From Treponema porcinum (GTDB taxonomy: Bacteria > Spirochaetota > Spirochaetia > Treponematales > Treponemataceae), in contig NZ_FUWG01000013.1 of the NCBI RefSeq assembly GCF_900167145.1, positions 1 through 64,000 on the forward strand: a DNA stretch of 64,000 bases, written 5' to 3'. Position numbers and translations under genes: made by a program. This document shows positions 60,008 to 64,000 of this stretch, piece by piece (position 1 is the stretch's first letter; the number at the start of each line of letters is the position of its first letter). The notes under the pieces are model-generated. The model was not told the DNA's origin. It made no database searches and was given only the letters and a program-made list of their open reading frames with translations.

Positions 60008-61516
60008 ATGTATTTTTATAGAAAAAATGTCAGTTCTGTTCTGGCTGTCGCTCTGGCTGTTTTTATAATGATGAGCACGGTTCTTCCGGCTTTTTCGCAG
60101 TCTGTTCCGCCTGTTTTGCTTTTTGACAGGGACAACGGTTTTGTGCCGGAGTATGCGCTCCCTGATGTTGAAGAAAGAGAGCCGTCTTCTGTTTCTGATT
60201 TTGAGCAGGATTCAGGGAAACCCGGAATTAAAGACTGGCTTTTTGCCGGTGCTGGCGTTCTTGCAAGCAATGCCGCGCTTTTCTCTTTCAATCATTTTGT
60301 AATGCAGGCAGAATATGCGGAAGTTGACGGCGATACTATTTATGACAACCTTTCGCATCAGTGGGTGTGGGATCAGGACACTTTTGTGGTGAACCAGCTG
60401 GGACATCCGTATCAAGGTTCTTTTTATTTCTGTTCGGGGCGCGCGAACGGTCTTTCGTTTATGCAGTCGCTTTTGTGTACTTCGTTCGGAAGCGTAACGT
60501 GGGAATATTTCTGCGAAAACGAGCGGCAGTCAGTGAATGACTTGATTTGTACGACATTCGGCGGTGCGGCGTTCGGCGAGGTTCTTCACCGGCTTTATCT
60601 TGAAGCTCACGAACAAAAATCTCCGTTCGCCTTTATTTTAAGTCCTATGGACGCGCTGACCGGCGTTATTACCGGGAAAACTCAGAGCAGGGGACAGGAC
60701 GACGGAATTACCAGTTTTCAGAATTATCTTATGATAGGTTCTGTTTTTGAAAATGAAGATACAGATTCTCCGGAAACGGAAAATTCTACCGTCTTTCCTG
60801 TTAATTTCAGCGGCGGATTTAATCTTGAGTACGGAAACGCATTTACCTGCCGGAAAAACGTTCCCTATTCCTTTTTTACAATGGATGTACTTGTCGGCGG
60901 AACAAAAGATTATTTTGCCGTATCTATCCGCACAGAGGGAATTCTGTACCGTTTCGGCACAGGCTATACTGATAACGGACGGTATATGCTGGGATGCTCA
61001 ATGCTTTTTGATGCGTCCTGGAAAAAAAATACGGCATTTTCTGTTGATGGACTTGGACTTTTGTACCGGATGAACAGCGAATATGATAACGGATTTTCTG
61101 TCATTTTGAATGCAAATGCGAGCTGGGTTCTATTTGGCGGAAACGACTACTACAATCTTTACAGCGGAAACATAAAACTGCCTGATGATGGTGTTGAACG
61201 CCGTTTGTATGATTACGGTACTGGTTTTTATACACGCTGTGAACTGACTGCAGGACAAAAATCATTCGGAACATTCGGTGCAAAAGCGATGTTCTGCGGA
61301 CTTTTCAGTTTTGAAACTGCCGTTCCTGCTTACGGTTCAGACGGTTTTGCCCTTATTTTTAACGGCGACCTTTCCTATGACCATATTATCACTAAGAATT
61401 TTTCGCTTGGAATTGACGGAAATCTTTACACCAAGTACGGCTGTTATTACGAAAGCGAGAACGTTTTTCAGACTGTTACTGCGGTAAGCCTTTACGGAAA
61501 AAGACTGATGAAATGA
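60008..61516 (+). CDS. DUF3943-like secreted protein with beta-barrel C-terminus
   Basis: A 502-residue protein with a signal peptide (hydrophobic part VLAVALAVFIMMSTVLPAFS, cleavage near residue 31). The middle (about residues 110-210) resembles DUF3943: WDQDTFVVNQLGHPYQGSFYF, then SGRANGLSFMQSLLCTSFGSVTWEYFCENE and ICTTFGGAAFGEVLHRL. The C-terminal half has alternating barrel-like strands. It is divergent from murE across 121 bp. The start has no ribosome site; its -10 box ends 6 nt before the ATG. Function unknown; an envelope role is probable. Confidence 0.75.
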   Translation: MYFYRKNVSSVLAVALAVFIMMSTVLPAFSQSVPPVLLFDRDNGFVPEYALPDVEEREPSSVSDFEQDSGKPGIKDWLFAGAGVLASNAALFSFNHFVMQAEYAEVDGDTIYDNLSHQWVWDQDTFVVNQLGHPYQGSFYFCSGRANGLSFMQSLLCTSFGSVTWEYFCENERQSVNDLICTTFGGAAFGEVLHRLYLEAHEQKSPFAFILSPMDALTGVITGKTQSRGQDDGITSFQNYLMIGSVFENEDTDSPETENSTVFPVNFSGGFNLEYGNAFTCRKNVPYSFFTMDVLVGGTKDYFAVSIRTEGILYRFGTGYTDNGRYMLGCSMLFDASWKKNTAFSVDGLGLLYRMNSEYDNGFSVILNANASWVLFGGNDYYNLYSGNIKLPDDGVERRLYDYGTGFYTRCELTAGQKSFGTFGAKAMFCGLFSFETAVPAYGSDGFALIFNGDLSYDHIITKNFSLGIDGNLYTKYGCYYESENVFQTVTAVSLYGKRLMK

Positions 61517-61566
61517 GGAAATCTCTTTTCAGTTCCTTTAATTTTTTCTCTTCTTTCAGATTTTTG

Positions 61567-62439
61567 CTATACAGTTGTTCCGTGCTTTTTGTTGTATAAA
61601 AAAACTATTACTGCCATCAGAATGATGACTGCGTACCCGATAAGGCTGTATGCGTCCGGAATCTGCCTGAATGCAAGGTAGCCGAGCAGCGCACTGAAAA
61701 GAATTTGCGTGTAGTCGTAGATTGAAATATCGCGCGCCGGAGCATAGTAATAAGCATAGGTAATTCCAAACTGTCCTCCTGTTGCGGCTATTCCTGCACC
61801 TGTAAGAATGAGCCACTGCTGCCAGGTCATCGGAGTAAAGCTCGTAACAAGATACGGAACGCTCAGAAGGCAGGAGAACGCGGAGAAAAACGCGATTATT
61901 ACCGAGCCGGTCATTTTCATAGAGCCAAGTTTTCTTACGCACGCATACGCAAGACCGGCGCCCATTCCGCCGACGAACGCAAAAATTGCCGGAAACGAGT
62001 TCATTATGTTTGCGGACGGTTTTATTACGAATACTGCTCCTGCAAACGCGCCTAAAATGCACATAAACGGCACCGGCTTTATCGTTTCGTGAAGGAAAAT
62101 CAGGCTGAACAGCACTGCAAAAAACGGCGACATTTTGTTCAGAATGCCTGCGTCAGCAATCGGAATGTGGTCAAGCGCATAGAAATTTCCGAAAATTCCT
62201 ATTGAACCGGCGGCGGCGCGTATCAAAAGGAATTTGAACGAATCTTTAGGAATTGTTACTGATTTCCGCTCTTTTACGAGCATTATCATTGCTGCAAAAA
62301 AAGAAACGAGATTTCTGAAAAAAGCTTTCTGTACAAAAAAAATGTCTCCGGCAAGGTGAACGAGCATTCCCATCAGTGCAAAGCAGAACGCGCTGAATAT
62401 AATGCAGAATATTCCTTTGTATAAATTCTTATTTTCCAT
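61567..62439 (-). CDS. EamA-type (DMT superfamily) transporter
   Basis: A 290-residue membrane protein with about ten transmembrane segments in two EamA repeats. The first starts GIFCIIFSAFCFALMGMLVHLAG and includes IGIFGNFYALDHIPIADAGILNKMSPFFAVLFS. The second has GGMGAGLAYACVRKLG and a matching QILFSALLGYLAF. The family exports or imports small metabolites such as amino acids and nucleosides; the substrate cannot be told. GAGG precedes ATG 62439. It is convergent with the DUF3943-like gene, 50 nt away. Confidence 0.88.
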   Translation of the reverse strand: MENKNLYKGIFCIIFSAFCFALMGMLVHLAGDIFFVQKAFFRNLVSFFAAMIMLVKERKSVTIPKDSFKFLLIRAAAGSIGIFGNFYALDHIPIADAGILNKMSPFFAVLFSLIFLHETIKPVPFMCILGAFAGAVFVIKPSANIMNSFPAIFAFVGGMGAGLAYACVRKLGSMKMTGSVIIAFFSAFSCLLSVPYLVTSFTPMTWQQWLILTGAGIAATGGQFGITYAYYYAPARDISIYDYTQILFSALLGYLAFRQIPDAYSLIGYAVIILMAVIVFLYNKKHGTTV

Positions 62440-62790
62440 ACTACGCCTCTTGTATCCGCAGAAATCTCTGGAATTTAAGTTTGTTAAGGTAACTTTTCCC
62501 TAATGTATCACAGATTTTAATTTATATCTGTGTAAAAAAGACTCAGTTTTACAGGGAAAATTTACCCGGTGGTGAAAATCTGGGCACGGGAAGAAAAGAG
62601 GCGCGGATTTTTTCGTGAAAAAGAGGGAAAATTTGACGTTTTTGCCTGTTTTCAGCTGATTTTCTGCGTTTTTTTTATTAAAAATATTTTTTTTATAAAG
62701 TTGGCACGGTACTTGCATAATTATAGGTGTAAGGATTTTGAAAATCCTTGAAAAATGCAAATAAAAACAAATGCTTTAGGAGGCATAAAT
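62440..62790. other. Intergenic region between the DMT transporter and hsp20
   Basis: A 351-bp gap without a gene. It contains A/T-rich sequence, a sigma-54-type promoter at 62701-62718, a palindrome AAGGATTTT/AAAATCCTT (62731-62749) at the presumed 5' end of the message and a strong ribosome site before 62791. Confidence 0.7.
62701..62718 (+). promoter_or_regulatory. Sigma-54 (-24/-12) promoter of hsp20
   Basis: TTGGCACGGTACTTGCAT matches the -24/-12 consensus TGGCACG-N4-TTGCW. GG (62703-62704) and GC (62715-62716) have the required 12-nt register. The start would be near 62728. Confidence 0.75.
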
Positions 62791-63237
62791 ATGAACGAAC
62801 TTTCACTTTTTGATTCACTTTTCAACAATTCAATGGACGATGTTTTCGGACTCGGCTATCGTACAGCTCCAGTTCCGAAAGTTGACGTAACGGAAACCAG
62901 CGATGCGTACACTCTTAATATGGAACTTCCTGGAAGGACTGAGAGTGACGTAAATATCGAGATAGACAGAAATACGCTTACAATTTCTTCTAAAAAAGAA
63001 GAATTGAAAGATGCCGGCGATAAGAAAGACAAGAAAGCGGAGAAGGAAGGCGAGGCTTCAAAGATGAAATACCTTATCCGTGAACGCCGTATGTCTGCTT
63101 TCAGCCGGAGCTTTACCCTTCCGGAGGACGTTGATTCTGAATCCGTAAAGGCTTCTTTCAAAAACGGAATCCTGTCTATTGCAATGCCAAGAAAGGCTGT
63201 CGCTTCACCAAAGCGCATAGCAATCGAATGTGCATAA
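62791..63237 (+). CDS. Hsp20-family small heat-shock protein
   Basis: A 148-residue alpha-crystallin chaperone that holds unfolding proteins in the cytoplasm. The start at 62791 has a perfect AGGAGG 7 nt upstream; an in-frame ATG at 62755 has none. The N-terminus (MNELSLFDSLFNNSMDDVFG) is followed by the alpha-crystallin domain: PKVDVTETSDAYTLNMELPG, NIEIDRNTLTISSKKEE, a Lys-rich loop KDKKAEKEGEA, RRMSAFSRSFTLPEDVDSE and ASFKNGILSIAMPRK. A sigma-54-type promoter lies upstream, so it may answer to an activator-controlled stress signal and not to the housekeeping sigma factor. Confidence 0.93.
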   Translation: MNELSLFDSLFNNSMDDVFGLGYRTAPVPKVDVTETSDAYTLNMELPGRTESDVNIEIDRNTLTISSKKEELKDAGDKKDKKAEKEGEASKMKYLIRERRMSAFSRSFTLPEDVDSESVKASFKNGILSIAMPRKAVASPKRIAIECA

Positions 63238-63250
63238 TGCGGCATTCTGA

Positions 63251-63299
63251 AAAATCCGCGCCACAGGCTTTTTTAAGTCCGCGGCGCGGATTTTTTTTT
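63251..63299 (+). terminator. Terminator after hsp20
   Basis: AAAATCCGCGCC (63251-63262) pairs perfectly with GGCGCGGATTTT (63283-63294), followed by further T. Confidence 0.92.
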
Positions 63300-63335
63300 A
63301 TTTAAAAATCTGCTATAATTGGGGCAGGATAAAGT

Positions 63336-63749
63336 ATGTATGAAGTTCGTGTTACGGCTGACTTTGCGGCAGCCCATTTTCTAAAAGATTACAACGGCAA
63401 GTGCGAAAACCTGCACGGTCATAATTACAAGGTGTATGCGCACGTGCGCGGAAACAGGCTTGATGAAGGCGGAATGCTTCTTGATTTTACAAAATTAAAA
63501 AGCGTTCTTCGCGGCGTATGTGCAGAACTTGACCATACAAACCTGAACGATATGCCTGTTTTTAAGCAGAACCCGAGTGCGGAACGGATTGCAAAATATA
63601 TTTTTGATGCAATTATTGAGCGCGAACTGCTTTCCGGCGAAGATTTGCGCAAAGGCGAAGGAAAAACATCTGTATGGCTTCAGGCTGTAGATGTTTTTGA
63701 AACAGATACTTCCCGGGCGCGCTATATGCCGGACGACCTTCCGGAATAA
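63336..63749 (+). CDS. queD: 6-carboxy-tetrahydropterin synthase (QueD)
   Basis: A 137-residue enzyme of the pyruvoyl/6-carboxytetrahydropterin synthase family, an early step in queuosine (7-deazaguanine) synthesis. Zinc ligands are His in DFAAAHFL (residue 14) and the pair in CENLHGHNY (about residues 27-31); the catalytic Cys lies in KCENLHGHNYK, and LDHTNLNDMPVF (about residues 65-76) is conserved. The terminal part contains TSVWLQAVDVFETDTSRARY. TATAAT at 63314-63319 is a likely -10 box. GGCAGGAT before the ATG is the only ribosome-site-like stretch. Other que genes are not in the window. Confidence 0.9.
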   Translation: MYEVRVTADFAAAHFLKDYNGKCENLHGHNYKVYAHVRGNRLDEGGMLLDFTKLKSVLRGVCAELDHTNLNDMPVFKQNPSAERIAKYIFDAIIERELLSGEDLRKGEGKTSVWLQAVDVFETDTSRARYMPDDLPE

Positions 63750-63760
63750 AATCACTTTTT

Positions 63761-63798
63761 CACCGCCTGCGCATTTTTGCAGGACGGTGCTTTTTTTG
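63761..63798. terminator. Terminator after queD
   Basis: CACCGCCTGC (63761-63770) pairs with GCAGGACGGTG (63779-63789) with a 1-nt bulge, followed by seven T. It may also serve the convergent gene, whose stop is at 63799. Confidence 0.8.
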
Positions 63799-64000
63799 CT
63801 ACCAGTAAAGTTCCGCCTCAAAACAGGTGTTTTCCTTCTGTTTTCCTGCGATTATGATTCTCTTGTTCTGTTCGTCAAAATTTCCGTACAGCTGAATAAG
63901 CTGACCTGCGACTGCTTCCTTTGAATAGTTTATTCTGAAATCCCTGTACGTTTTCTGCTGGTATTCTGGCGGCAGGCAGTCTGCAACGTATGCGCCGTAA
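63799..64000 (-). CDS. C-terminal end of an unidentified protein (partial)
   Basis: The minus strand carries an open frame from the window edge to a TAG at 63799-63801 (67 codons). The visible end is YGAYVADCLPPEYQQKTYRD...NYSKEAVAGQLIQLYGNFDEQNK and it finishes FEAELYW. It is convergent with queD and separated from it by the terminator. The beginning lies beyond the window. The codon pattern and amino-acid mix look real, but the family is not recognised. Confidence 0.6.
   Translation of the reverse strand, partial: YGAYVADCLPPEYQQKTYRDFRINYSKEAVAGQLIQLYGNFDEQNKRIIIAGKQKENTCFEAELYW

Noticed and set aside
62731-62790. RNA thermometer in the hsp20 leader
   Set aside because: The palindrome lies far from the ribosome site, and the only pairing with AGGAGG is a 4-bp ATGC/GCAT stem; too weak to call.
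1-64000. CRISPR array, rRNA operon, prophage or complete insertion sequence
   Set aside because: No regularly spaced repeats, rRNA sequence, phage structural genes or intact transposase were found on either strand.

Overview
The window looks like a stretch of a Treponema-type spirochaete chromosome of moderate GC, probably a host-associated or gut anaerobe. Pointers are the very long coiled-coil protein of the kind spirochaetes carry (18705-22757), LPP20/LpoB-type lipoproteins, a single-chain glycyl-tRNA synthetase, a 1511-residue 2-hydroxyacyl-CoA dehydratase activase of strict anaerobes, and many secreted beta-rich envelope proteins. This assignment rests on gene content only; no database search was possible.

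Layout. 1-1265: a lipoprotein gene split by a 366-bp IS21-like deletion derivative, then a gene-free 614-bp stretch full of hairpins that leads into an ABC importer of the Fe(III)/AfuABC type (1266-5003). 5209-23890: a long rightward block with the activase, a secreted protein, a periplasmic TPR protein, a predicted beta-barrel protein and ExbB-ExbD-TonB (one probable envelope-energisation operon, 9748-17882), then a HAD hydrolase, the coiled-coil protein and an ArsB/YbiR-like transporter. 23958-26483: leftward comM and a PHP phosphoesterase. 26552-33637: a double cNMP-domain regulator, tRNA-Thr, two membrane proteins, a glycosyltransferase/methyltransferase-like fusion, glycyl-tRNA synthetase and an aldo-keto reductase homologue. 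33656-40260: a degenerate HD-GYP protein, argG, a leftward kinase/phosphoesterase/FHA signalling operon, a MazG-like protein and tRNA-Val. 40400-45422: LPP20-LpoB-LPP20-like envelope proteins and lon. 45512-51446: leftward oxidoreductase, leuA with a leader peptide and attenuator, a cytidylate kinase-like protein and a polar amino-acid ABC importer. 51691-54331: purA and a secreted beta-rich protein. 54478-59886: a leftward peptidoglycan operon, murE-ddl-murD-M15 peptidase. 60008-64000: a DUF3943-like protein, a DMT transporter, a small heat-shock protein with a sigma-54-type promoter, queD and the end of an unknown gene.

Regulation is unusually readable here. leuA is preceded by a 17-residue leader peptide with seven Leu codons and a strong terminator (classical attenuation). 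argG has two ARG-box-like operators 20 bp apart lying on its promoter (ArgR-type repression). hsp20 has a near-perfect -24/-12 promoter. Four starts (FHA gene, leuL, murE and the DUF3943-like gene) have a good -35/17/-10 promoter whose -10 box ends only 6-8 nt before the ATG, suggesting leaderless mRNAs. No CRISPR array, prophage, rRNA or complete insertion sequence was seen.
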